From Diadema setosum (lineage: Eukaryota > Echinodermata > Echinoidea > Diadematoida > Diadematidae), in contig NC_092693.1 of NCBI RefSeq assembly GCF_964275005.1, positions 18,109,706-18,173,705 of the forward strand: a stretch of DNA of 64,000 nt, given 5' to 3'. Below, piece by piece: positions 12,501 through 22,200 of the stretch. The position numbers were made by a program, and so were the translations under genes. Below the pieces are notes generated by a model, which had not been told where the DNA came from, did not search any database, and saw only the letters and a program-made list of their open reading frames with translations. Position 1 is the stretch's first letter. The number at the start of each line of letters is the position of its first letter.

Positions 12501-15500
12501 AGTTTGGTCACAAACAGACATATGGACCCTGTCTGTGACCTTTGACCTTGTGGTGACCTTCAACTCCCCAAGGGACATCTACCATTTAAGTTTGGTCACA
12601 AACGGACATCAAAAGTTATGAGCCATAATCGAAACACGCCGTAAAACTTAACATTGGACCCTAAAGTTCATTGACCCCTGCCTGTGACCTCTGACCTTAA
12701 GGTGAGCTTCATGTTTGGTAAAATGTGTCACTTTGTATAACCAATCTTCCCTCCAAGTTTGATTGAAATTGAAGTCCTTAGTAGAGAGTTATTCAAGTTT
12801 TTGTAGCGTTACAGACAGACGACGGACAGACGCCGCAGGCGACCCCGTAGTTTCCCCTCACCTCCTGTGGGCTCGACAAAAATTAAAAGTATGCAACAGA
12901 AAATTGCGCTTAAGCATTTTTTCTTTTATTTTTGCTTGTCAGCCGCTCGACCCCGGAAGTGGTACAAGAAAATTCCTGTTAAGGTCTAGGTGATCTGTCT
13001 CTTTTTTCTCTTCTTCTTTTTTGCTTGTCAGCCCAAGAACATAAAAATGCATGTTTATGGCACTTTGTGATGAAATAATATTTGCCATACAATGCTTAAG
13101 AAGCTGAGAAACAAAAAAAAAAAATCAGGTGTGAGTTTAAAAAAAAAAATTACAAACAATTATTTACCATTGCTTGTAAGCAGCTTCAGAGCTCAATGGT
13201 GCTGTCATATTACACTGCTTCAACACCCGTGTTGACGACCAAGATTCAATGGGAGTCCCTCCCCAGTTTACCGAGATCAGACCGATGGGGTACTGCAGGT
13301 GATCGAACAGGTCGCGGCCAAAGAACCAGCACACAGCTGAGAAGTAAAGCTGAACTGCTGCATTGTTTGCACCTAGGGTAGCTGAGAGTGATAAAGGCAA
13401 GGAAGAGAGATTAAAAAAAAAATGTAGTTTCCACAAACGCTATTCTACCCACAAACAGTTTACACACTGTCCTGTTTCTGGCTTTCTCAAGTTTTACTGC
13501 ACCGGTTACTTACCAAGGCCGGCGCCATGTTTTCAAAAGTGGGGGGCCCATTTCGGGGTTTCATGAGCTAATAAGCAACAAAAAAAAAAAAAGCCTTCAG
13601 AGCAACTTCTGGAGTGCCGATTCCGGGTTTCTTGAGCTGTCTTCAGCACATCTTTTTCATTCCATTTCCAGATTTCTTCAGCTGACAAGCAAAAAAAAAA
13701 AAAGGTCTTCAGCACAAAATCAAAGGCCTTTTACGGCGCTCAAAATCAAAAGCCTTATGGCGCTCAAAATCCAAGGCCTCACGGTGCCCAAAGATTTCAT
13801 TCCATTTCATTCTATTTTTTTCTAGTGCCACTTCCGGAGTAAAAAAAGTGGGTGGGGGGTGCAAAGTGGTGACAACTTCAGTATTCCGATGTACGGGTGC
13901 TAAAAGAGTAGGGGGGGGGGGCGGGCGGGCAAGCGCAATCCCTGACCATCGCTGCAGAATTCAAAATACCAGATTTGAATGATGTCGGTTGTGCACAAAT
14001 GCGTGATCAAAATCTGTGCGTGCGCCACATAGAGTTCTGTGGTGTGCGCTGCTTGAGTGTCTGCAGCACGGTCGTTAGCGTGACCTTTGAAAGTGCAATG
14101 CCGATCATGCTCCCGATTATCCAAATATGGCCATGTCAAGAAGACAGATCTACTGTGCTCACACGCTGCATTTAATCTTCGTTTTTGGTAAGTTGTGAAT
14201 TGTGTATGTCAATATCGATAACAAAGATGTGAAGTCTAGTTAATGAAGATTGTCTTTAATGAGTCTGAGGTGACAAAAATTATGTCATGAATCAAAATTC
14301 AATGCGATCAACGTGCATTTCTGTGTGTTTTAGATCCCAACTGGTACAGTCCTGTCGCGTTGTGTACAGTGACAGGGCTGTGTATAGTTTACAGCAAGCC
14401 TTGACATGTCTCACCTGGAGAGGGCAGGGACCAGGGCTCGTAGATGCTGGTGAGGTCATAGAGGGGCGTGGTGGACATCACCTCCGTGACGGCTAGCAGC
14501 CTGATGTTGGTGTATTGGTAGGACTTCTCGAGCTCTTCACTGCTATTGAAGGCCTGAAATGTTTTCACAACATGGGCTATTTGATTTCATTTGTGGAACT
14601 ACACTGCAAGTGCCAGCTACCAGTACAGATTCTACTGAGGTATTGTTATCCACTGAACACCTTGCATGAAAGAGTAGTTTGACAACTGTCTCAGCCAAGG
14701 GCCTATCTTTTCCCCTTAAAGGTAAAGTTCAGTGAATGTTGGTTTTACACAATAGATTGAAGTGACTAAAATAATATAAAACATAATTTTTTTGTTGGCT
14801 CATTTTTTTCTTCTCCTCTCCTTTGCTTTGCTCCTTTGTGTCAGTGCATAGAAATATCGTACTAAGTACTTTAGACATATGTGACCCGCTACAACAAAAA
14901 GGTCCTAAAGTCGCGCACTGTCGAAGCCGTGAAAATCGAGTTTGAAGTCAGAGCATTAAAATTGGTCAAAACTTACGATTTTCTGATTTTGATATATTAT
15001 TGGAGTCTAACATGTCTTCTATCATCTGTCGAAATTTTGAAGCAAAATGATCAAAGGAAAGATAAAAAAATAGCGTTTTTCTGAGCCATGTTTTTGGTGT
15101 TTCAACGAAGCAGAAAATGGTTCGAAAATTTGGATTGAGCGCCACAGATAGGTTCCGCCCCTAACAACGACTAGAGTGATCTCATTGGTCAGTTTGCTGC
15201 TTGCTGCTAACCGAAGCGTGAAGCTCGCACACTGCCCAGTCGACTGGTGCACGTGCAGGCGGGGTGCGCTATGCTCAGCCACTTCTCACATCCTGGTCAC
15301 TGATTGGTTGGTGAGGAGACTGCCGACGCTGATGTGTTTGAATGAACTCTTCGGGGGTTGCTAGGGCTTACCTTCTATTGTCCAGAGGTGAAAACTGACT
15401 TGTGTGTCTCTTGATGGTGATTGCGTCGAAAGGAAAACTTTTGGGGCGCTTTTCTCGAAACAGTGCTTTTCCAGACGTCTCAACATACTCTCTTTTAAAC

Positions 15501-16376
15501 ATCAATATCTCCGCAGCCGATTATTTTTATAAAATGTGTTATATATCAATTTAAAGCAGAAAGATTAGGGGATTATATCATGCAATTTTCAAATAATCGA
15601 CCTCGCCCGACTTTAGGATCATTTTGTTGTAGCGGGTCACATATATGTGTCAACATTGGTGTTACCATTAATCTGCTGGTTTGAAAATACTGGGTGGGTG
15701 ATAATACTGATGTTGTATTATCATATGACTCTAATGGCTTTCTTTGCCCAGTTTAAAACAAAAATTGTTGCACAGGATAATGTACTCTGGAAACAGAAAT
15801 TTTTGCATGCACAAAACTTTTGAGAATTTCAAGAAGTGCCAAGATTTGGGAAAGTGAAATACACATGAAAGTTTTTGTCTACACAATGCATTGAATGCCA
15901 CTTGCCACTTTGTGAAAGTTTCATGGCATGAAAAAGGCCATCAGCTCCAATTCGCGAAAGTTTCATTCAACGAAAGTGTCTGTTTTTTTTACAGTAGAGG
16001 CCGGATGGGCTTGCCATTATTGCTATCTTAGATACTGAGATTGACAAGATGCTGGTTGAAGGGGGTTTGGTCTACTCACAGCTTTGACATCCAGCGCCAT
16101 GTTGCTCTGGCCACTGCACACCCACACATCCCCAAACAGGATGTCCTGGAGTTCAATGACCTCCACCACCCCTCCATTGTCTGCAGTAATTTTGATGGTG
16201 AAGGGTCCACTTGGGGGCTGTGGTTCAAGGGTCACTTTCCAGACACCCTCTGAGGTGTAGGAAACTATCACAAATTGAAAAAAAAAATGAATAATTGCAT
16301 TTGTTAGTAGAACAATAACTCTAGCTAAGAAGAGTGCAATCCATACGGTTCCCTTTATTTAGTTGCATTTCATTTC

Positions 16377-16409
<33 letters not shown>

Positions 16410-18341
16410 TTGTGTACTTCTTTTTGAGCATAAAACACTGGTCATTAAACTACTAAAAAACTACTACCTACTGATCCCCTATTTGTAGGCTGATCCAGAC
16501 CTCACTATCTGAAAGATCTACTGCTTAAACAAGGTCATTTGACTATGAAACATCAGACTCATGTAACAATAAGCTCACCCCTTCTTTAATATAAAGTTTG
16601 ATTAAAACATGATTTATGGTTCTTGCATGACATCAAAACTGAGACGGATACCTCAAAACTGACGGATGTACATGTATAACCCATAACAAATGACTTGGTG
16701 TAAGAATGAAAGGTTTGAGGCAAACATGTCACTACATTGCAGTGAAAACTGAAGTAGAAGTGAAAATACTAAGAGTAACAATTTCATGTGGGCTCTGACA
16801 TCTTTACCTGTGGAATTTTAACCTTTGTCCCCATTATCTTTGTCAGTAGTGAGAGACGTTGCACCACCAGACTTTGGTTGATTAAAATACCTATAAACCT
16901 TGGGATACTCACCAACTTCAGCAATCGCTGTGTATTTCATTTCCTTGAATATCAGAGTGATGTTGGTGGCTAGTTTAGCAAAGCCCCAAATGACAGCACT
17001 GTCTGGAGCCCTCTGCAGAACCATGTGATCAGAGTAGTATGTGGCCAGTCGAAATGTATCTGCAAAGGAAAGTTAAACAGTCCAATAAGTATGACACAAA
17101 TCCTGGATGGGACGTGAATTTCATCTAGCAAAGATTCAGTAACATCAATACAATACCAGTTTTCGAAGCATTGAGCTTAATGATGGTATCAGCATCCTTC
17201 CTGTAATTTTAATGACTACTATTGACTAGATATATTGTACTGCCAAGTTTAATAACATCTCTATGTGTTCTGCTAAATTGTAACCTTGAGTGGTTGAACA
17301 GTGTTATACATTCTGGTTAATACAAATACAATCTCTATATCTCTTTTGCTTGTCTGATACTTTCTGAACAATTTCACTGCTACACTGTATATCTTTATTA
17401 AAACAGAAGATGTAACTGTCAAAACATGCTGAACAGTAAGATAGCTGATAACAGCAAAGTTATCAGGGTCAGCACAGATTGCGACATCCCACGACAGCTA
17501 CGGTACTTCAATTGATTGCTACGGTCACTTTCACTGCACTGCAACAGTGACGTGTATCGCAATTGTGATTCATATAATTAGGGCTATATTTCAAATGTAT
17601 TTTTCTTTACTACATATTTGACATCCATAAAACGAGGAAATCACTGCAACCACATCACATGAAAGTCTCGTGTCTGAAAGAAAAATCAAATGAGCTTTTT
17701 TACCCCTCTCTACCATCATGATCATAGTATCATCACACTATAATAAAGTTAATTCACTACTCTATCTGCGCTGATCAGTAGACTATTAACTCTCAGTCTC
17801 AGTCTCACTCACTGTCCTCAAAATTGTCACTCCTATCTATGGCTATGTGCCCCCAATTCTCCCATGATTTGGCTCGAGTGCAAAAATGAATAACAGATCC
17901 TGTACAATACATGTACTTCAAAGAGCTACGAGATACACAACTACACAGCCCTGTCGCTGTACACAAGTGTAAGTCGCTAGCGCACGGCGTCTGGTCGGGC
18001 TAGGAGATACACTAAAAATACTGTCACTAGAATACTTAACCAATTGTTAACAGCTGATGATGGAGATTAAATGCCACAATTACTGTACTTCCTTTCTTAA
18101 CTATGCTATGGGAAGAGATAGATCAGTTCAGATGTTCAGTCAGTAGAACTGGCATTCATGCATTACCAAAACAGATTCAGCTCAGATAGGGGCCTAGGGC
18201 CTACATGTATTTTAACAAATCTAAATTAAGTTTACCCTGTTGCGCTGCTCCTGAGCGTGCGGCAGATGTCCATGAAGATGTTGTTGAAGTTAGGAACACT
18301 ACCAAGCAAATACATGTTGATGAATACGTTGAAAAGAGCAT
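3265..18341 (-). CDS. SIAE: sialate O-acetylesterase, paralogue A (10 exons, complete)
   Basis: Predicted enzyme that removes O-acetyl esters from sialic acids in the secretory or lysosomal pathway. CDS exons, 5' to 3': 18341-18236, 17059-16913, 16264-16080, 14553-14415, 13381-13168, 11758-11619, 9778-9645, 9012-8855, 8387-8195, 3567-3265. All introns are GT-AG, with phases 1,1,0,1,2,1,0,2,0. The sum is 1719 nt, or 572 residues (human SIAE is about 523). Visible in order: a hydrophobic N-terminus, YYSDHMVLQ, the CSGQSNM block with nucleophile Ser at about 138, SVNWGGTPIESW at about 230, GAIWYQGEDN, RWHQTADYGYVPN with the likely catalytic His at about 375, and a Cys-rich end (VCCAQ, RYIWRDLPCQFKKCPLY). 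No internal stop is seen. The first exon has no homology support beyond signal-like character, correct phase and a start after an in-frame TGA. The divergent sister copy begins 862 bp away. Confidence 0.9.
4446..8156 (-). mobile_element. hairpin-ended repeat, family 1, copy 1, split by an insertion
   Basis: On the minus strand the 3' end is GTCGCCATAGCGACATTTCT then AG, a 5-bp-stem hairpin followed by a CTAG end. The 5' end is TATACCTCCGCCACGAAGTG. The interior carries repeated TGACCTTTGACC motifs and a GACGGACGG-type tract. A related uninterrupted copy is at 46641-48007. Here the left part (4446-4773) and right part (7323-8156) are separated by a 2.5-kb element. It lies in SIAE-A intron 9. 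Confidence 0.65.
4774..7322 (-). mobile_element. 2.5-kb terminal-inverted-repeat element, copy 1
   Basis: Bounded by AGGTGATCCGA and TCGGATCACCT and flanked on both sides by AATT, a likely 4-bp target duplication. One end folds on itself (AGGTGATCC..GGATCACCT within about 35 bp at 7290-7322). The interior has an internal direct duplication of about 790 bp (compare 4990 with 5780), three copies of a block ending CCCATAGAGATAACACG, and alternating GCGCGCGTACGCG tracts. No transposase reading frame, so non-autonomous. The inverted sister copy is at 24434-26758. It lies inside family-1 repeat 4446-8156. Confidence 0.75.
8195..8387 (-). CDS. SIAE: SIAE-A exon 9
   Basis: Encodes VHPRDKQDVSARLLLGARAV, then AYDESYVTFQGPFPSSVV and ends NNEGFD. 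HPR.KQ.V..RL.LGAR..AY is conserved in the family. Phases 2 in and 0 out. Confidence 0.92.
8855..9012 (-). CDS. SIAE: SIAE-A exon 8 with the WHQT histidine
   Basis: Encodes SLRWHQTADYGYVPNP and FMTVAVDLPD. The His in WHQT is the probable catalytic base (inference from family conservation). Acceptor TTACAG, donor CC|GTACGC, phase 2. Confidence 0.92.
9645..9778 (-). CDS. SIAE: SIAE-A exon 7
   Basis: Starts with GEDN, completing WYQGEDN across the splice, and ends FPFGFVQ. CLFPAMINDWREQWY is typical of SIAE. Phases 1 in and 0 out. Confidence 0.92.
9857..10424. mobile_element. TTAA-bounded inverted-repeat element (568 bp)
   Basis: Starts TTAACCCGTTCCTT and ends AAGGAACGGGTTAA, an exact 14-bp inverted repeat that includes TTAA at both edges. 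A second hairpin (GGTTCCC..GGGAACC) lies near the right end. TTAA edges are typical of piggyBac-type transposition. An open frame of 153 codons crosses its left part, but it resembles no known protein. It lies in SIAE-A intron 6. Confidence 0.65.
10730..11450. repeat. diverged tandem repeat, period about 330 bp
   Basis: The segment GAACAAACTCAAAACTGCAG..TTGGGGCTCTGTT (from 10876) recurs as GAACAAACTCGAAACTACAG..TTTGGGG (from 11208). The preceding AAGTTTGGT..GAAAATGTGAAAA block also recurs (10767 and 11105), with a third partial at 11386. C-rich tracts separate the units. In SIAE-A intron 6; origin not recognised. Confidence 0.65.
11619..11758 (-). CDS. SIAE: SIAE-A exon 6
   Basis: Encodes LNETKFEERVNGKPSLSDGP, then YILWNAMIHPLLNMSIKG and AIWYQG. 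The WNAMIHPL..M.IKGAIWYQGE segment is a family signature. Phases 2 in and 1 out. Confidence 0.92.
12225..12900. repeat. repeat with TGACCTTTGACCTTGTGG units
   Basis: At least three units of TTTGACCTTGTGGTGACCTT followed by AAGTTTGGTCACAAACGGAC, spaced irregularly at about 90-155 bp, ending in a GACAGACGACGGACAGACG tract and GCCGCAGGCGACCCC. Resembles the interior of family-1 repeats, but the ends are not clear. In SIAE-A intron 5. Confidence 0.55.
13168..13381 (-). CDS. SIAE: SIAE-A exon 5 with the NWGGTP block
   Basis: Encodes VQLYFSAVCWFFGRDLFDHL and PIGLISVNWGGTPIESWSST, the block II glycine region of the esterase fold. It is 214 nt, 30 nt longer than the sister exon; the extra residues are near the 3' end (LSSEAAYKQ). 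Donor ATG|GTAAAT, phase 2. Confidence 0.92.
13520..13930. other. SIAE-A intron 4 segment of low-complexity repeat
   Basis: Contains GCCGGCGCCATGTTTTCAAA, a poly-A run, then several copies of GCGCTCAAAATC(C/A)AAGGCC around 13735-13790, and a G-run at 13910-13926. Probably degraded mobile DNA; no family assigned and no coding content. Confidence 0.35.
14415..14553 (-). CDS. SIAE: SIAE-A exon 4
   Basis: Encodes AFNSSEELEKSYQYTNIRLL through YEPWSLPSPG. It is 139 nt, the same length as exon 4 of the sister gene, with phases 0 in and 1 out. Confidence 0.9.
14880..15641. mobile_element. 762-bp MITE with TGTGACCCGC ends, copy 1
   Basis: Begins TGTGACCCGCTACAACAAAA and ends TTTTGTTGTAGCGGGTCACA, a 20-bp inverted repeat with no mismatch, flanked by TA on each side. 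TA duplication fits Tc1/mariner-type insertion. No transposase frame. The reversed sister copy is at 23705-24353. In SIAE-A intron 3. Confidence 0.8.
16080..16264 (-). CDS. SIAE: SIAE-A exon 3 with the GQSN nucleophile
   Basis: Contains GVWKVTLEPQPPSGPFTIK and FGDVWVCSGQSNMALDVK. The Ser in GQSN is the nucleophile of the SGNH-like esterase fold. Of the 62 residues, 43 are identical to exon 3 of the sister gene by hand count. Donor is phase 0. Confidence 0.93.
16913..17059 (-). CDS. SIAE: SIAE-A exon 2
   Basis: Acceptor TTTGCAG, donor G|GTGAGT, phase 1 at both ends. Encodes DTFRLATYYSDHMVLQRAP and then VIWGFAKLATNITL, matching the start of the mature SIAE domain. The YYSDHMVLQ core is identical in the sister gene. 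Confidence 0.9.
18236..18341 (-). CDS. SIAE: SIAE-A exon 1 (signal-peptide exon)
   Basis: Encodes MLFSTYSSTCICLVVFLTST and about 15 further residues, an N-terminus with a hydrophobic stretch like a secretion signal. The ATG has A at -3 and follows an in-frame TGA 15 nt upstream. The donor is G|GTAAAC, phase 1, matching exon 1 of the sister gene. Another ATG 16 nt upstream is in a different frame. This exon is inferred from phase and character, not from conserved sequence. Confidence 0.6.
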
Positions 18342-19203
18342 GGTTATTACGAGTCATATAAACGAGCTTAGATTAAATGGGAGAATGTGAAAACGCTGAT
18401 AAAGTAGGCCTACGAATCTACGATGCGCGACGTTATATAGGTTCTATGTCTCGACTGACTGGAAAAGTAGGCTTACGAATCTACGATGCGCGACGTTATG
18501 TCTCGACTGACTGGAGTTTGACTGACTGCTGCTTGTATAATCGATAATTGTATGTAGGCGATCGCGGGCAATCGCGGGGGTGTGTGAGACGCTGTGCGTA
18601 GTAGCTTACGCCCCGCCGTAGCTAGCATGCATGGAGCATAGAAGTTGCTGCAGAGAGGTACATGTACTACTAGTACTGTACTAGGTCTCGTGACTCGCCG
18701 TGAGACAACAAAAAGATCACATGACAATACATCAGGTGACAATAACACTGTTTTTTTTTTCCGCTTCACTGGCTATGTCCTGATTCTATCGCACACTGCC
18801 ATTATTCATTAAATTACATAATTGACTGTCTTCTGCAGAGAGGCGGGCTTCAGAAATACATGATGTTCCTACGTGAATGACTCCTCCGCCTGTATAAACC
18901 TCTGTTATGGCTTTGTTGACGCTATTGCTACGCGCTAATCGGCTAATGACAATAGTTTACAGTCCCGCGGTATCCCGTAACGTTAGACCGTAGTACCCGT
19001 ACCCGGTACCCGGTACCATTTTAGTAAAAATTAAGTGAGTCCAACTTTCCAAGATCGGAATCATAGAACAATTTGGCTAGGGAAACGCGGAACGACACAG
19101 ACCGACACTGCTGACTGCGATAGAAAGAGCAGAGAAGTAAAAAAGAAAAGAAAAAGAAGTCAAAGCAACAAAAGAGTGAAGAAGCACCCTGCAGTAACCA
19201 TCC
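18342..19203. promoter_or_regulatory. shared intergenic region between the divergent SIAE genes
   Basis: 862 bp separate the two start codons, so both promoters and both 5' UTRs must lie here. More CpG-rich than its surroundings (for example around 18421-18600 and 18900-19020). No clear TATA box. The part next to SIAE-A contains a tandem duplication (18402-18514). Near SIAE-B the string ACCCGGTACCCGGTACC occurs at about 19000-19016. A bidirectional promoter is inferred from spacing only. Confidence 0.5.
18402..18514. repeat. two-copy tandem duplication upstream of SIAE-A
   Basis: The block starting AAGTAGGCCTACGAATCTAC and ending TCTCGACTGACTGGAA (18402-18463) is repeated at 18464-18514 with AAGTAGGCTTACGAATC and the same end. 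The second copy lacks about 11 bp (TATAGGTTCTA) in the middle. It lies 60-170 bp upstream of the SIAE-A start codon, in the likely 5' UTR or promoter. Confidence 0.8.
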
Positions 19204-19270
19204 ATGACGACTAAAACAGTTCTTCTCCTGGTTGTGTTGTTGTCGATGCTGATGTGCCATGTTTCATCAG
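19204..19270 (+). CDS. SIAE: SIAE-B exon 1 (signal peptide)
   Basis: ATG in the context accatccATGA. Encodes a Lys followed by a 12-15-residue hydrophobic core and a small-residue end (CHVSSG), a textbook secretion signal. Donor G|GTGAGT, phase 1. Confidence 0.88.
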
Positions 19271-22200
19271 GTGAGTTGATTGCAGCAGCTGCAGCTAGCT
19301 GCTAGCTGACTGCATTTCTTTTTAAAATCTTGCTATTACAACATGTATTAAATTAAATAATTGGCCCACAAAATTAAATTTGAGATCACCAGGCCAGGTG
19401 TTGCATCGAGTGCTGAGTATGACATGACATTCTAGTACAACTAGAAACTAGTTAGTACTAGTTAGGGAGATTAAACACAGAAACCAGAGTGTTAGAAGAG
19501 ATGTCAAATAAAAACAGTAATCAGTAAAATAAGTTAGTTATCAAGCAACGCTAATCGCAATGACCAATGAATAACAAATGAGAAAGATCAATCTTGCCAA
19601 GTTAGCATTGACCATAAAGAACACCACCTCCTCTCTTTTAGGAGCTAGAATATAATAAAATGATGAGTCAATTACCCTAATTCCTATCCTCAAAACAAGA
19701 AACTTTATTTGTCTTTAACAAAGCAAAGAATATAAAATTAAATGTGTAACTTTGGCTGCTATAGACTGGAGGAGATTGTCAATAAATAAAGGCACGTGTA
19801 CAAAGAGCATCATAACACTCCTATCAACAGGGACCCACTCTGCAGCTGAGCAGAAGAGTTATGTTACCCACAAACTTTGCTGTGTGCATCATTGGCACCA
19901 CACTCTCTATTCTCTGTTAATATGCAGCGCCGACCGCCAGCAACTTCAAGTTGGCAGCTTACTACTCGGATCACATGGTTCTCCAAATGGAGCCTTCCAG
20001 GGCAGTGGTGTGGGGCTATGCTGACATTGGAGCCAATGTAACACTGAAGCTCAAAGGAAAACGTTACCCAACCATTGCAGGAGGAGGTAAAACAACAAAA
20101 CAAAACAAAACAAGACAAAACAAAACAAACCCTGGTTACTAACTAGTGTAGTGATACCAAGCCCCATTTGTTGTATAGTGATGAGATGACATTCTTCGGC
20201 AAAATTATGCAAAAACAAGTACATTTACTGTCACCTTCTTACTTTGATTTCTGTAGTTGCAAACTATGTGCCACTTTTGATGATATTGGAGAAAAATACA
20301 ATTTTTTTTGTAGCTATACTCAAATGACTTCACATGTACCAGTAGTACAGTACAGTATAATTCTGATCATAACATCATGAAAAATCATGTTGTCCTTTTG
20401 TCTCTTTGAAGCTGCCTTCACAACCATTGGAGTGTGGAAAATAACCCTTGACCCTCAGCCACCCAGCGGCCCTTTCACCATTAAGGTGACCTCTGAGAGT
20501 GATGGGGTCACAGAGGCCATTAACCTGCAAGATGTGATGTTTGGAGACGTCTGGGTGTGCAGTGGTCAAAGCAACATGGCCTTTGATGTGAAGCAGGTAA
20601 ACAGGTGATAGGGTGTTCCTTGGGTATTTATTTCAACCTGCCATACTATAAGCAGGGTGCAGGCACTTATATTTCTTGGTTAAGTGGTACTTGATATTAC
20701 CTTGATAGATCTCCAGGGCTGTTTTTGTTTTGCTTTAGTTTTGTCATTTTTTATGAAAGGAGGCAGATGTCCTGTTCTTAACATTTAGCCATTGCCAGAA
20801 TGTAAATACTGTATATACCATATATTTAGCAAGTAAAATTTTTCACAAATGGGGACTTTCTGACATTTTTGTGAGTGGTTACATACGCAATCAGAGAGTA
20901 CAGAAATGCACTGAGAATGTGTGCAGGAGTGTTGCATTCATGTCGGGATCAGAGTTTCTATTTTCATGTGTTTGTTGTTATATTCGTAGATGGCACCCGA
21001 CTCGCTAAATTTGTGAAAATAACCCCCCCCCCCCCCAAAAAAAAAAAAAAAATAAAAAAAAAAAAAAAATATGACATATACATGTGTACAGTATGTATTT
21101 ATCAGATCATTAAATAAAATCATGTGAAGTGACCTGGTAACAAATGATTGAAACAAAAAGAAATAGAATGTAAGAAGCAATCACACTGTCAAAGGAAATT
21201 CGTGTTGTCCTCAGCATTTTTGCTTGTGGACAAATGCATTTTGATTTATTTTTTCATAAATTATGAAGACAAGAATGACATTGATAATAAGGAAATAATT
21301 ACTATGTGTGATCCAGTAAATGTCTGATTTTGCCTGTTCCATCCTTTTTATGCAACTGTGCATAATCTGCAGGCTTTCAATGGCTCAGTGGATCTGCAGC
21401 AATCCTACCAGTACACAGACATCAGGGTGATGTCCGTTTTTCAGGAAGATTCGCCGACTCCTTACTATGACCTCATGAAGCTCTACAAGCCGTGGTCCAG
21501 ACCAGATCCTGGTATACAGCCAAAAAACGATGTAGTTATTCACAAAAGCATTAGTATAATGAATTCAATATTATGAAATTCAAGCACATTCACAACAAAA
21601 GCACATTGAGATATGTCTTTGATGGTGGGATTGTTTTGTTCTAATTGAGTGCAATTTAGTGGATCTGGACACCTTGGAATGTTAAGCAGGGCTGCACACT
21701 AACCCATTTTTTTTTTTTTTTTTTTTTTTTTTACTGGTCCAACAAGTTCCTGTTGGTCCACTTATTGATCTACTCTGCTTTTATAAAATTTCCACAAGCT
21801 TGGCCTGGCTGGCATGGCATGGGTATCAAATTTCCTTCTCACCCAGCATGATACACATTGAAGATGTGGGATTTAGACGCTGATGGGCCATTATTTTTAC
21901 ATCGCTACTGTATTCCAGACAAAGCTTGATACGACCACTTGTGAAGAACTTGTTGAACAGTGTGATTGTCCTTCTATCTTTCCTTCATCCGACTGGTTCT
22001 TTTTTTTTTTTTGACTGGCCGCAACAAAGATTTTTTTTTTTTTTTTTTTTTTCACTGGACCAGTATTTCTGAAGAGTTACTTGCCCGACAGTGATTTTTA
22101 CCGGTCTGGACCATCGGACCGGTGCCAGTGTGCAGCCTTGTGATGAAGTTTGCTGTTTGGCCTCCCTAACAATATGAGGGGGCATTAGATACACTTGGTT

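Noticed and set aside
13196-13381. Plus-strand frame opposite SIAE-A exon 5
   Set aside because: Antisense shadow of a recognised coding exon.
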